Shown here: piece after piece, positions 49,683-57,102 of the stretch
Layout: every line of letters begins with the position of its first letter
Numbering within the stretch: position 1 is the stretch's first letter
NCBI RefSeq assembly: GCF_031191545.1
Contig: NZ_CP133472.1
Coordinates: 1,178,001-1,242,000 of the forward strand
DNA length: 64,000 nt
Direction: 5' to 3'
Origin: Schaalia odontolytica
GTDB taxonomy: Bacteria; Actinomycetota; Actinomycetes; Actinomycetales; Actinomycetaceae
Notes under the pieces: model-generated
The model's database searches: none
What the model saw: only the letters and a program-made list of their open reading frames with translations
Told to the model about the DNA's origin: nothing
Translations under genes and position numbers: made by a program

Positions 49683-50225
49683 ATGACCGCCCCGATTCTC
49701 ATCGCCATTGACCTGGCCGCCATGGCCGTCCTCGTGTTCGGCCTCTACTTCCCACGCCACCGCCGCGCCGACCTGGTCGCAGCCTTCCTCGGAGTGAATG
49801 TCGGTGTCCTGGCCGTCACGATGATCCTCGCGAACTCGACCGTCAGCGCGGGACTGGGCCTCGGCCTCTTCGGTGTTCTCTCGATCATCCGACTGCGTTC
49901 GGACCAGATCTCGCAGACGGAAATCGCCTACTACTTTGCATCGCTGGCCCTCGGACTCCTGACGGGCATGTCCTCGGAAGTGACAACGCTGCTCGGTGGG
50001 ATGATCGCCCTGATCCTCGTGGCTCTCGCCTTCGGTGATTCGAAGCTCATCTTTGGCCGCTACACCTCGCAGACGGTTCAGCTGGATCGTGCGATCGCAG
50101 ACCAGGAGGAACTGAAGGTCGCCCTCGAGCAGCGCCTCGGTGCCAACGTCGCCTCGGTCAACGTCGTCAAGCTGGATCTCGTCAACGACCTGACCCTCGT
50201 GGACGTGCGCTCGAAGGTCGCCTGA
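49683..50225 (+). CDS. DUF4956 membrane protein
   Basis: The product has 180 residues from ATG 49683 with AAAGGAG. Four hydrophobic helices occupy residues 3-120, with Gly-Leu-Phe-Gly-Val-Leu-Ser-Ile-Ile-Arg-Leu-Arg-Ser near 65-77 (conserved in DUF4956), and a soluble ~50-residue tail. The biochemical role is unknown. It is typically encoded with VTC-domain and CotH- or Cthe_2159-like proteins, as here. Confidence 0.88.
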   Translation: MTAPILIAIDLAAMAVLVFGLYFPRHRRADLVAAFLGVNVGVLAVTMILANSTVSAGLGLGLFGVLSIIRLRSDQISQTEIAYYFASLALGLLTGMSSEVTTLLGGMIALILVALAFGDSKLIFGRYTSQTVQLDRAIADQEELKVALEQRLGANVASVNVVKLDLVNDLTLVDVRSKVA

Positions 50226-50269
50226 CCCGCCGACCCGCCGCGCAGGCTCTGACAGCAAAGGAACCCCTC

Positions 50270-51091
50270 ATGAACGCCACCCTGGACTCGATTGTCGCTG
50301 GCCTCAACTCGATCGGCCTCGACGAACTCAACAAACGCGCGGCGATGCTGACCCGAGTGGACCGCAAGTATGCGCTGGACGCCACCGCCGCCTCGGCGAT
50401 CCTGAGCCATCTTCCTGAAGGCACGAAGGTTCTGCAGATCAACGGCCAGGTGTCCCAGGGCTACGCCTCCACCTACTACGACACTCCCGACATGGACTCG
50501 TACATGCTGACCGCGCTCAAGCGCCGCCGCCGCTTCAAGGTCCGCTCCCGCACGTACTTCTCGTCCGACGAGTCTTTCCTGGAGGTCAAGACCCGCGGAC
50601 CGCGCGGAGTGACCGTTAAGAAGCGCATGCCGATCGCCTCGGACGAGGCAGGGGCCCCTCTCGCGGGTCAGCGCCGCACGTGGGTGGCCGGCAAGGTTGA
50701 GCCGACGGGCTACGCCCATCTGGTTCCAGCGCTTGAGCCGGTGCTCGCGGGATCCTACGAGCGCAACACCCTGCTCCTGCCAAGCGGCCAGGGGCGGGCG
50801 ACGGTGGACACGGGCCTGACGTGGCGCTCGCTGCGCACGGATCGCACCGAGCTCGCCCGACCCGACTTGGTGATTATCGAAACGAAGTCGGGGGCAACCC
50901 CTTCGGTCGTGGACCACCTCCTATGGGCGAGCGGCGTGCGCCCCGTCAAGATATCCAAGTACGGGACCGCGATGGCCGCCATGCACCACCTGCCAGCGAA
51001 CAAGTGGCACCGCACGCTCGACCGCTACTTTCACGAATACGTGGATGCGCCGCAGCTCATGGGTGCCGCGCACCTCGCGGTGGCAGCCTGA
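50270..51091 (+). CDS. VTC-domain (polyphosphate polymerase-type) protein
   Basis: The product has 273 residues. Arg-Val-Asp-Arg-Lys-Tyr near 28-33, Ala-Ser-Thr-Tyr-Tyr-Asp-Thr-Pro-Asp near 65, Lys-Val-Arg-Ser-Arg near 90, Glu-Val-Lys-Thr-Arg near 106, and Glu-Thr-Lys-Ser-Gly near 204 are the basic and acidic clusters lining the VTC tunnel domain, which in yeast makes polyphosphate from ATP. Activity of the bacterial stand-alone forms is not established. It follows DUF4956 after 44 bp in the same operon. Confidence 0.88.
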   Translation: MNATLDSIVAGLNSIGLDELNKRAAMLTRVDRKYALDATAASAILSHLPEGTKVLQINGQVSQGYASTYYDTPDMDSYMLTALKRRRRFKVRSRTYFSSDESFLEVKTRGPRGVTVKKRMPIASDEAGAPLAGQRRTWVAGKVEPTGYAHLVPALEPVLAGSYERNTLLLPSGQGRATVDTGLTWRSLRTDRTELARPDLVIIETKSGATPSVVDHLLWASGVRPVKISKYGTAMAAMHHLPANKWHRTLDRYFHEYVDAPQLMGAAHLAVAA

Positions 51092-51200
51092 GCGTCAGAC
51101 TGACAGACGCAACGCCGCCGCTTGACGAAGCGATAGCAATCGACAGGCAAGCGTTCGTCACAACAAATACAAGCGTAAATTGCACGAAAGAGACGTATCA

Positions 51201-53105
51201 ATGAAAGCTCTTCAGAAAATCTGGACCCCCGCCCGGACGATCGGCGCTCTCGCCCTCGTCGGAGCCCTCGCCCTGGGAGCCTGCAGCACCACGGGCGCGA
51301 CCTCCTCCGCTGGCTCGTCCACGGCCTCGGCCACCGCAGCCGTCGCCGCCGCCGGAAGCAACGGCGACACGACCGCGCCGCCCACCGCGGCCGACGCTCT
51401 GGCCTCGAACTCGGAGGCCTCCCACGTGGATGACAGTGACTGGAAGGCTTCGGACGCCGTCGACGTGACCCTGAGCGGCACGACCGCGACCTCCTCGTCC
51501 GACGCCGCGAGCGTGAGTGACGGCGTGCTGACCATCTCCAAGGCAGGCGTCTACCGACTGAGCGGCTCATTCAACGGAAAGATCCTGGTTGCCGCGGGTA
51601 CCAAGGACCGTGTCGTCCTGATCCTCGACAATGCGACCATCACCTCCTCGACGGGTGCAGCGATCGAAGCGACCAGCGGCGACGACCTTGTCCTCTCTCT
51701 CGAGGGAACCTCAACGATCACCGACGGCACCTACACCGGCACGGAGGACGCGAACGCCGCGATCTACGCCGACATGGACCTGACGATCACCGGCTCGGGC
51801 ACGCTCAACGTGACCTCCGGCACCTCGGACGCGATCACCTCCAAGGACGACCTGTACGTCCTGAGGGGCACGATCAACGCCACGGCCTCGGACGACGGCC
51901 TGCGCGGCAAGGACTCCCTGATCGTGGCCGGTGGCACCGTCACAGTCAACTCCGGGGGCGACGCCCTCAAGGCTGACCAGGACAACGACGACACCAAGGG
52001 CTACGTCTCCATCGTGGATGGCACGGTCACCCTGACCTCGACCGGCGACGCCATCGACGCCTACACCGACGCGATCATCACCGGTGGCACCCTGTCGATC
52101 ACTTCGGGCGGCGGTGCGTCGGCTGGCGCGCCCGACTCCGGCTCGGCCAAGGGAATCAAGGCCGGCACCTACATCATCGTCGACGGTGGCACCACCACCA
52201 TCGACTCCGGGGACGACGCCATCCACTCCGACGGCGCGCTGCGCCTCAGCTCCGGCACGATCACTGCTGCCTCCGGCGACGACGGCGTACACACCGAGGT
52301 CGCTGCCGTCCTGGACGGCGCGAACGTGACCGTCACCCAGTCGAACGAGGCCCTCGAGGGCGGCCTCATCACAATCTCCGACGGTACGGTTGACCTGACA
52401 TCTACGGACGACGGCATCAACGCCTCCGGCTCGATCACGGTCGAGGCCGGCCTGGCCGCCACCGCGGAGACCGCCTCCGAGGACACGGCGAGCACCTCGT
52501 CGACCTCCGCGACCCAGGCGGGCCCCGGCGGCATGGCTGATGGCGGCGGATCCATGGAGGACACCGGCGAGCAGCTGAACATCACCGGCGGCAGCGTGAC
52601 CGTCAACGCGAACGGAGACGGCCTCGACTCCAACGGCTCGCTGACCATCAGCGGCGGCACGACCACCGTCTATGGCCCGGCGTCCGGCGCGAACGGCGCC
52701 CTGGATTCCAACGGCGCCATGAGCATCACGGGTGGCACGGTCATCGCCTTCGCGACGAGCGAGATGGTGGAGACGCCGACCGCGACCGGCGGCCAGGGCT
52801 GGATCTCCGCCTCCGCGTCCGGCTCCGCCGGCTCGACCGTGACGATCACGGACTCCTCCGGTGCGGTCCTGGGCACCTACACCTCCCCCAAGGCCTTCGG
52901 AAACGTCCTGTACTCCACCTCCGGCATGACCAACGGCACCGCCTACACGGTGAGCGTTGATGGCGCCGAGACCTCGGTGACGGCTGGTCAGGGAGGCATG
53001 GGGATGGGTGGACAGCCCCCGGCGGGCGGCCCGGGACAGGGCGGCCAGCCCCCTGCCGGTGGTCCGGGACAGGGCGGCCAGCCCCCGGCCGCTCCCCAGG
53101 GCTGA
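51201..53105 (+). CDS. Cthe_2159-type carbohydrate-binding lipoprotein
   Basis: The product has 634 residues from ATG 51201. The signal peptide ends in the lipobox Leu-Gly-Ala-Cys, followed by a Ser/Ala/Thr linker. The body is a repetitive right-handed beta-helix: many turns of Ser-Gly-Gly-Thr or Gly-Gly-Thr-x-Thr-Val followed by Asp-Gly-Asp-Ala or Gly-Asp-Asp, typical of Cthe_2159-like proteins that bind acidic sugars and calcium. The C-terminus has repeats of Gly-Gln-Pro-Pro-Ala-Gly-Gly-Pro-Gly-Gln-Gly. It is surface-anchored through the lipid. It is third gene of the DUF4956-VTC operon, 109 bp after VTC. Confidence 0.88.
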   Translation: MKALQKIWTPARTIGALALVGALALGACSTTGATSSAGSSTASATAAVAAAGSNGDTTAPPTAADALASNSEASHVDDSDWKASDAVDVTLSGTTATSSSDAASVSDGVLTISKAGVYRLSGSFNGKILVAAGTKDRVVLILDNATITSSTGAAIEATSGDDLVLSLEGTSTITDGTYTGTEDANAAIYADMDLTITGSGTLNVTSGTSDAITSKDDLYVLRGTINATASDDGLRGKDSLIVAGGTVTVNSGGDALKADQDNDDTKGYVSIVDGTVTLTSTGDAIDAYTDAIITGGTLSITSGGGASAGAPDSGSAKGIKAGTYIIVDGGTTTIDSGDDAIHSDGALRLSSGTITAASGDDGVHTEVAAVLDGANVTVTQSNEALEGGLITISDGTVDLTSTDDGINASGSITVEAGLAATAETASEDTASTSSTSATQAGPGGMADGGGSMEDTGEQLNITGGSVTVNANGDGLDSNGSLTISGGTTTVYGPASGANGALDSNGAMSITGGTVIAFATSEMVETPTATGGQGWISASASGSAGSTVTITDSSGAVLGTYTSPKAFGNVLYSTSGMTNGTAYTVSVDGAETSVTAGQGGMGMGGQPPAGGPGQGGQPPAGGPGQGGQPPAAPQG

Positions 53106-53118
53106 CGCCTCCGCAAGA

Positions 53119-53158
53119 GAGTGCGCCCCGCGTGATTGTCGACACGTGGGGCGCACTC
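53119..53158 (+). terminator. Terminator hairpin after the Cthe_2159-type gene
   Basis: GAGTGCGCCCCGCGTG and CACGTGGGGCGCACTC form a 16-bp stem with one G-U pair and an 8-base loop, 13 bp past the stop. Confidence 0.75.
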
Positions 53159-53303
53159 GCGTCCGAGCTCTCGTCTCTTTCGACGAGGCATCGGCTGGGA
53201 TCTCACGCCCGCGCGCTCGCCCGCCACCCCAGGGCAGAGCGCAACTAAACTGGGGCCATAGGGACGAGGCCCCGGCCTCGTCGATGGAACGAAAGGACCT
53301 CAC

Positions 53304-53759
53304 ATGCTCCCCTCCGAGAAGCTCGCCGAACTCGGCCTCGAACTGCCCGCCGTCGCGACCCCCGTCGCCGCCTACGTGCCCGCCGTCATCGATCGCGGTG
53401 TCGTGCGTACCTCCGGCCAGATCCCCGTCGTTGACGGCGAACCCGTGTGCATCGGCGCGGTCGGTGAGGACGGCGCGGACCCCGAGGATGCCAAGGACGC
53501 GGCGCGCGTGTGCGCCCTCAATGCCCTGGCCGCGGCCGCCTCCGTCGCGGGGGGCATCGACAACCTCGCGGGTGTCGTCAAGGTCGTCGGCTTCGTGTCC
53601 TCTCGCCCCGACTTCTACGGACAGGCCGGCGTCATCAACGGTGCCTCCGAGCTCTTCGGTGAGATCTTCGGCAGCCAGCACGCGCGCAGCGCCGTCGGCG
53701 TCGCCGCTCTGCCCCTCAACGTCAGCGTCGAGGTCGAGGCTGAGTTCCTCATCAAGTGA
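53304..53759 (+). CDS. RidA-family protein
   Basis: The product has 151 residues (GAAAGGA ribosome site). It matches the longer YjgF/RidA subgroup: Arg-Thr-Ser-Gly-Gln-Ile-Pro-Val near 34, Leu-Ala-Gly-Val-Val-Lys-Val-Val-Gly-Phe-Val near 90, Gly-Ala-Ser-Glu-Leu-Phe near 112, and a C-terminal Pro-Leu-Asn-Val-Ser-Val-Glu-Val-Glu. RidA proteins deaminate reactive enamine/imine intermediates, but the catalytic Arg position differs among subgroups, so activity is uncertain. A GACGAGGCC/GGCCTCGTC inverted repeat (53263-53282) lies just upstream. It appears monocistronic. Confidence 0.9.
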   Translation: MLPSEKLAELGLELPAVATPVAAYVPAVIDRGVVRTSGQIPVVDGEPVCIGAVGEDGADPEDAKDAARVCALNALAAAASVAGGIDNLAGVVKVVGFVSSRPDFYGQAGVINGASELFGEIFGSQHARSAVGVAALPLNVSVEVEAEFLIK

Positions 53760-53841
53760 ACGCGCGGGCGCGGCTGAGGCGTGCCTACACTGGGTGAGGT
53801 ATGCCGAAATGGCCTTTCGGGCCGACAGATAAGGAAATGAT

Positions 53842-54438
53842 ATGACTGACCGTCAGATGTTCAAGCTGGTCGACGCCAACACCGTCCCCTCCGAGGACGG
53901 CAGCTGCGGGTGCGGCTGCAGCGGCGAGGGCAAGAAGGAACGCGCTGCCGCTGAGCAGGCTCCGGCTCCCGCCGAGCAGGCCCCCGACCAGCGTGGTGGA
54001 GGCTGTGGCTGCGGTGGACACGGTCACGGCCATGGCGGTGGCCACGGGCATGGCGCGCAGGCCGCCGAAGCCCCCGCCGAGCGTCCTCACGAGATGGCCG
54101 CTGAGCCCATCGCCTCCACAGCCGGTGGCTGTGGCTGCGGCGGTCACGGAGGAGGCCACGGGCATGGTCACGGCAAGGCCCACGCGGCTGGTGCCGGTGT
54201 CATCCACCGCCCCGGCGCGGACGAGCTGGTCATCCACTCGATTCCCCGCGTCGTGCGCCACGCGGTCCTTTTCGCCGCGGTCGACAACCTGCCCGTCGGC
54301 GAGAACATCCAGATCTGCGCGCCCCACCAGCCCGAGCCGCTGTTTGCGCACCTCCAGGACTCCGAGCAGCACTACCGCGTCGAGACCCTCGAGGTCGGTC
54401 CCGTGGATTGGCGCTACCGCATCACGCGCCTCGCCTGA
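53842..54438 (+). CDS. His/Cys/Gly-rich protein with DUF2249 domain
   Basis: The product has 198 residues. Residues 20-120 contain four Cys-Gly-Cys clusters (Cys-Gly-Cys-Gly-Cys near 22-26, others near 54, 103), two of them followed by Gly-His repeats (His-Gly-His-Gly-His), linked by Ala/Pro/Glu stretches: an obvious metal-binding segment. Residues 125-198 match DUF2249 (Leu-Val-Ile-His-Ser-Ile-Pro-Arg-Val-Val-Arg-His; Asp-Trp-Arg-Tyr-Arg-Ile). DUF2249 is found with Fe-S and nitrogen-oxide metabolism proteins, but its role is unclear. No signal peptide is present, so it is a cytoplasmic metal-storage or metal-delivery candidate (inference). Confidence 0.8.
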   Translation: MTDRQMFKLVDANTVPSEDGSCGCGCSGEGKKERAAAEQAPAPAEQAPDQRGGGCGCGGHGHGHGGGHGHGAQAAEAPAERPHEMAAEPIASTAGGCGCGGHGGGHGHGHGKAHAAGAGVIHRPGADELVIHSIPRVVRHAVLFAAVDNLPVGENIQICAPHQPEPLFAHLQDSEQHYRVETLEVGPVDWRYRITRLA

Positions 54439-54450
54439 GGCTGTTTGACG

Positions 54451-54504
54451 CGACGAGGCCGTGGCCGACTCTCCCTGCCCGCGGGGCCGGCCACGGCCTC
54501 GTCG
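54451..54504 (+). terminator. Long terminator hairpin after the DUF2249 gene
   Basis: CGACGAGGCCGTGGCCG and CGGCCACGGCCTCGTCG form a perfect 17-bp stem with a 20-base loop, 13 bp past the stop. It contains the recurrent GACGAGGCC word. Confidence 0.75.
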
Positions 54505-54636
54505 TATCCGCATGCTGGTCGCGGGTGTGAGGGCACCCGCTCCCGAAACTGCTCGCGTGCCCGTTGAGTGCTGATGGGTGCCCGTTTGGGTCCCCATTCG
54601 CGTGACTGCGAGCGCTCGACCCGGTACCGTTGGTGT

Positions 54637-55137
54637 ATGAGCTTCTTTGACATGACTTCTGACGCCGACGTTGAGGACGAGCTGGATCGCGTCGAGACCG
54701 ACGTGGTCGTGGACTGCGACATCGAGGCCGCGTGGGTGCTCGTGTCGGAGCCGGGCTGGTGGGTCAACGATGGCCCGCTGGGTGACCACGAGGTGAGCCT
54801 CGGTGACGACGGCCTCTATCGCGTGAGCGACCCGGACGCCGGCGACTGGCTGATCGAGAAGGCCGACGAGGACCCGATGGACGTCGTCGCCTTCCGTTGG
54901 TACCCGCTGGCCGACGACGAGCTGCCGGACGAGTATGCGACCCGCGTTGAGATCTCGTTGTCCGAGGAGCGCGGCGGCGTGGCCATCCACGTGGAGGAGT
55001 CGGGTCTGGCGTCGGTGTCTGACGACGAGGCCGTGGCTCGCCAGGCCTACGATGATGCGATCGGCATGTGGGAGCAGGTCCTGCGCGCCGCGAAGACCTA
55101 CCTTGAGGGCCGCAGATCATCTGAGCTTTCGCGCTGA
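54637..55137 (+). CDS. SRPBCC-fold (AHSA1-like) protein
   Basis: The product has 166 residues, strongly acidic. Glu-Thr-Asp-Val-Val-Val-Asp-Cys-Asp-Ile-Glu-Ala-Ala-Trp near 20-35 and Trp-Leu-Ile-Glu-Lys ... Val-Ala-Phe-Arg-Trp-Tyr-Pro-Leu match the START/AHSA1 pattern, with a long C-terminal helix. Such proteins bind small hydrophobic ligands or Hsp90-like partners; no function can be assigned. TACCGT eight bases before the ATG and no ribosome site suggest a leaderless message. The open frame extends upstream but has no better start. Confidence 0.75.
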   Translation: MSFFDMTSDADVEDELDRVETDVVVDCDIEAAWVLVSEPGWWVNDGPLGDHEVSLGDDGLYRVSDPDAGDWLIEKADEDPMDVVAFRWYPLADDELPDEYATRVEISLSEERGGVAIHVEESGLASVSDDEAVARQAYDDAIGMWEQVLRAAKTYLEGRRSSELSR

Positions 55138-55220
55138 CGCGGGATAACCCGTGCAGGCAGCGCCGAAGCATTCCGTTGAGTGCGCGCGAATCGTCGGCGC
55201 GCGACGAAGCCGCGTGTGAC

Positions 55221-55248
55221 GCCCCCGCAGTCGTGAGGCTGCGGGGGC
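55221..55248 (+). terminator. Rho-independent terminator
   Basis: GCCCCCGCAG and CTGCGGGGGC form a 10-bp stem with an 8-base loop, followed by TCTTT. It ends the SRPBCC transcript, 84 bp after the stop. Confidence 0.85.
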
Positions 55249-55260
55249 TCTTTGATGCGT

Positions 55261-55316
55261 CTAGGTTCTCTAGGTTCTCTAGGTTTCTAGGTTCTATCTA
55301 GGTTTCTAGGTTCTAG
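55261..55316. repeat. CTAGGTT short tandem repeat
   Basis: There are six imperfect copies of CTAGGTT(C)T with 7-11 bp spacing plus a final CTAG. That gives seven CTAG tetramers in 56 bp, a word normally rare in bacterial genomes. Confidence 0.85.
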
Positions 55317-55587
55317 TGGTGGTTGTCGGGGGGGGGTTGATGTCGTTTTCTTGTTGTCGCGTGCTTGTTCGTTGCTGGGTTCCTTGTTGTGGCGAATGGT
55401 TGTCGCGGTTGTTGCCTGATGTCGGGGCATCGTTGTTGGGGTTGCGTGATGCTGGGGTTACTTGTCGCGAGATTGTTGTTGTTGGGGTTACTTGTCGCGG
55501 GGTGCGGCTGTCGGTGGTGTCGCTACTCCTTGTCGCCGGATCAGCGCTCGCGACGTAGATGTGCGCGTGCGCGAATGATTATGTCCG
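55317..55587. other. G/T-rich strand-asymmetric gene-free stretch
   Basis: The + strand is dominated by G and T, with repeated TTGTCGCG and a ~20-bp direct repeat (TGGGGTTACTTGTCGCG near 55453 and 55483). I see no credible gene. Confidence 0.5.
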
Positions 55588-55854
55588 CCGTTGTGCTCGT
55601 TGGTGAGGGTGCTGCACCCGATACGTAAGTAATGCACCCGATACGTAGGCAGTGCACCCTCTCTGTTCGGGTGTAGTGCCACGTAAGAGGTGTACTGCCC
55701 CGTAACGGGTGTAGTGCCACGTAAGGGGTGTACTGCCCTAACGGGTGTAGTGCCACGTAAGGGGTGTACTGCCCTAACGGGTGTAGTGCCACGTAACGGG
55801 TGTACTGCCCCGTAACGGGTGTAACGTCCAGGGCAGCAGTTGTGGCGCGCACCG
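55588..55854. repeat. Iteron-like array 1
   Basis: Two or three units read GCACCCGATACGTA. After a near-palindromic centre (GCAGTGCACCC TCTCTGTT CGGGTGTAGTGC), about nine units read CGGGTGTA(C/G)TGCC(A/C)CGTAA in the opposite orientation, spaced 17-19 bp. Written on one strand the two groups share the consensus ACGTAWCGGGTGYA. It ends with CGTCCAGGGCAGCAGTTGTG, then GCGCGCACCG. Confidence 0.85.
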
Positions 55855-56030
55855 AGTATGGGCCTCTTTTGGGGTGTTAGATCCTTGGAGAGGTGTGTCA
55901 AGTCCCGGGTTTTGTGTAGGGGTGGGTAACCCTTGCTCTTTGGTGTAAGGCGCGCCATTGATGAAGTGGCTGAGTGGCCGCGCGTACCGTCCGCACCGCA
56001 GATCGGAATTCAATGCCTGCTCCGCCGCCG

Positions 56031-56210
56031 GTGCTGTTGTGATCGTTGGTGAGGGTGCTGCACCCGATACGTAAGCAATGCACCCGATACGTAAGCAATG
56101 CACCCGATACGTAGGCAGTGCACCCTCTCTGTTCGGGTGTACTGCCCCGTAACGGGTGTACTGCCCCGTAACGGGTGTAACGTCCAGGGCAGCAGTTGTG
56201 GCGCGCACCG
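56031..56210. repeat. Iteron-like array 2
   Basis: This is a second copy of array 1: same left flank (TCGTTGGTGAGGGTGCT), three 20-bp units in reverse orientation, the same centre (GGCAGTGCACCC / GGGTGTACTGCC), only two or three forward units, and the same 3' flank. Bases 55855-56030 between the arrays hold no recognisable gene. Confidence 0.85.
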
Positions 56211-56285
56211 TGTGGGGTATGCGCAAACTTACGGCCCTGTTACGTACTTCCTATTTCCCCAGTCGTGCTATTGGTTACCCCAGTC

Positions 56286-56942
56286 CTACTTGTTGCCCGC
56301 CGCCTCGCGTGCCGCCTTCTTGGCGCGGGCGTGGGCCTCGACCTCTTCGGGGGTGAGGGGCCCCTGCGAGGTTCCCTCGGAGCCGTCGGCTCGGCGCCAG
56401 GAGATGGCCAGGGAGTCGCGCGCGCCAAAGCGCGCCAGGTGGATGCCGACGATGGATTCGAGGCGATCGGCGCGCTCGGGCAGTGTGCGCAGCTCAATAC
56501 TCAGCGCCGACGCAGACGCGACCACGTCGAAGCGTCCCTGGACCGGACCCTCGCGGTCGAACAGCAGGTAGCCGGTGTCGGTGTGCCCGTCCCACGAACC
56601 TGTGATCTTGTGAGCCATGTGGGTGACCAGCTGCTTGCCGTAGCGCGACGCCCGATCCGTGGCGATGGTCGCCGTGGAGATCAGGGGGTACGAGGCCGGG
56701 GCAGTCGACCGCTGAGGCCCGCCCTGCGCCGTGGCGGAGATGCTTGCGTGAGGGGAGGCGGAAACGGCGGGGGATGCGGGGGCGGGAGCGTCGGATACTG
56801 CCTGGTGAGGCTCGCTCTTAGCCGTGGCGGGGACGCTTGTGTCCGTGGCGGGATTGCGCGGGGAAGCGGGGGAGTGGTGCGTGCCCTTGGGGGTCGTGGG
56901 TGCCCCGGTCTCTCGGGGCGATAACGTCTCATTCTGTGTCAT
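56286..56942 (-). CDS. DUF2218-domain protein with Pro/Ser/Thr-rich N-terminus
   Basis: The product has 218 residues. The first ~83 are low-complexity Pro/Ala/Ser/Thr. Residues ~84-185 match DUF2218: Thr-Asp-Arg-Ala-Ser-Arg-Tyr-Gly-Lys-Gln-Leu-Val-Thr-His-Met, Leu-Glu-Ser-Ile-Val-Gly-Ile-His-Leu-Ala-Arg-Phe-Gly, and Ala-Ile-Ser-Trp. A basic Ala/Lys tail follows. DUF2218 proteins are usually about 100 residues and encoded near siderophore genes; function is unknown. An iron-box-like sequence abuts the ATG, supporting an iron-related role. The last ~30 residues are Glu/Ala/Lys-rich helix. Confidence 0.8.
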   Translation of the reverse strand: MTQNETLSPRETGAPTTPKGTHHSPASPRNPATDTSVPATAKSEPHQAVSDAPAPASPAVSASPHASISATAQGGPQRSTAPASYPLISTATIATDRASRYGKQLVTHMAHKITGSWDGHTDTGYLLFDREGPVQGRFDVVASASALSIELRTLPERADRLESIVGIHLARFGARDSLAISWRRADGSEGTSQGPLTPEEVEAHARAKKAAREAAGNK

Positions 56943-56957
56943 AAGGTAAACCTAACT
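56942..56957 (-). promoter_or_regulatory. DtxR/IdeR-like iron box at the DUF2218 start
   Basis: On the minus strand AGTTAGGTTTACCTTA contains the palindrome AGGT-TT-ACCT and resembles the actinobacterial iron-box consensus (TTAGGTTAGSCTAACCTAA). It directly adjoins the ATG, so bound regulator would block a leaderless or very short-leader transcript. Confidence 0.55.
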
Positions 56958-57102
56958 TGGTTGTGTTGTTGCTGCCATACGTGGCTCCAGATTCGTTCAT
57001 GGGCTTAACCGTGCGGTAGCGTTGGATAGTCAAGCGCTTCATGTAAGCGCGCAAAGGTCGCGCAAAACGCCCTCGGGGCGCGACCTGGCGGAAAGGGAAA
57101 CG

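Noticed and set aside
51711-53681. 656-residue minus-strand frame opposite the Cthe_2159-type gene
   Set aside because: It is a shadow of the repetitive beta-helix gene, without a ribosome site, and it runs across the terminator and into the RidA gene.
55541-55852. Minus-strand frame encoding a 12-residue repeat (Gly-Gln-Tyr-Thr-Pro-Tyr-Val-Ala-Leu-His-Pro-Leu)
   Set aside because: The 36-bp periodicity keeps frame only within part of array 1; array 2 uses a 20-bp period and breaks it, so the DNA rather than a protein repeat is conserved.
55588-56210. CRISPR array
   Set aside because: The units are nearly contiguous 17-20 bp repeats in two orientations with no unique spacers of constant length and no cas genes nearby.
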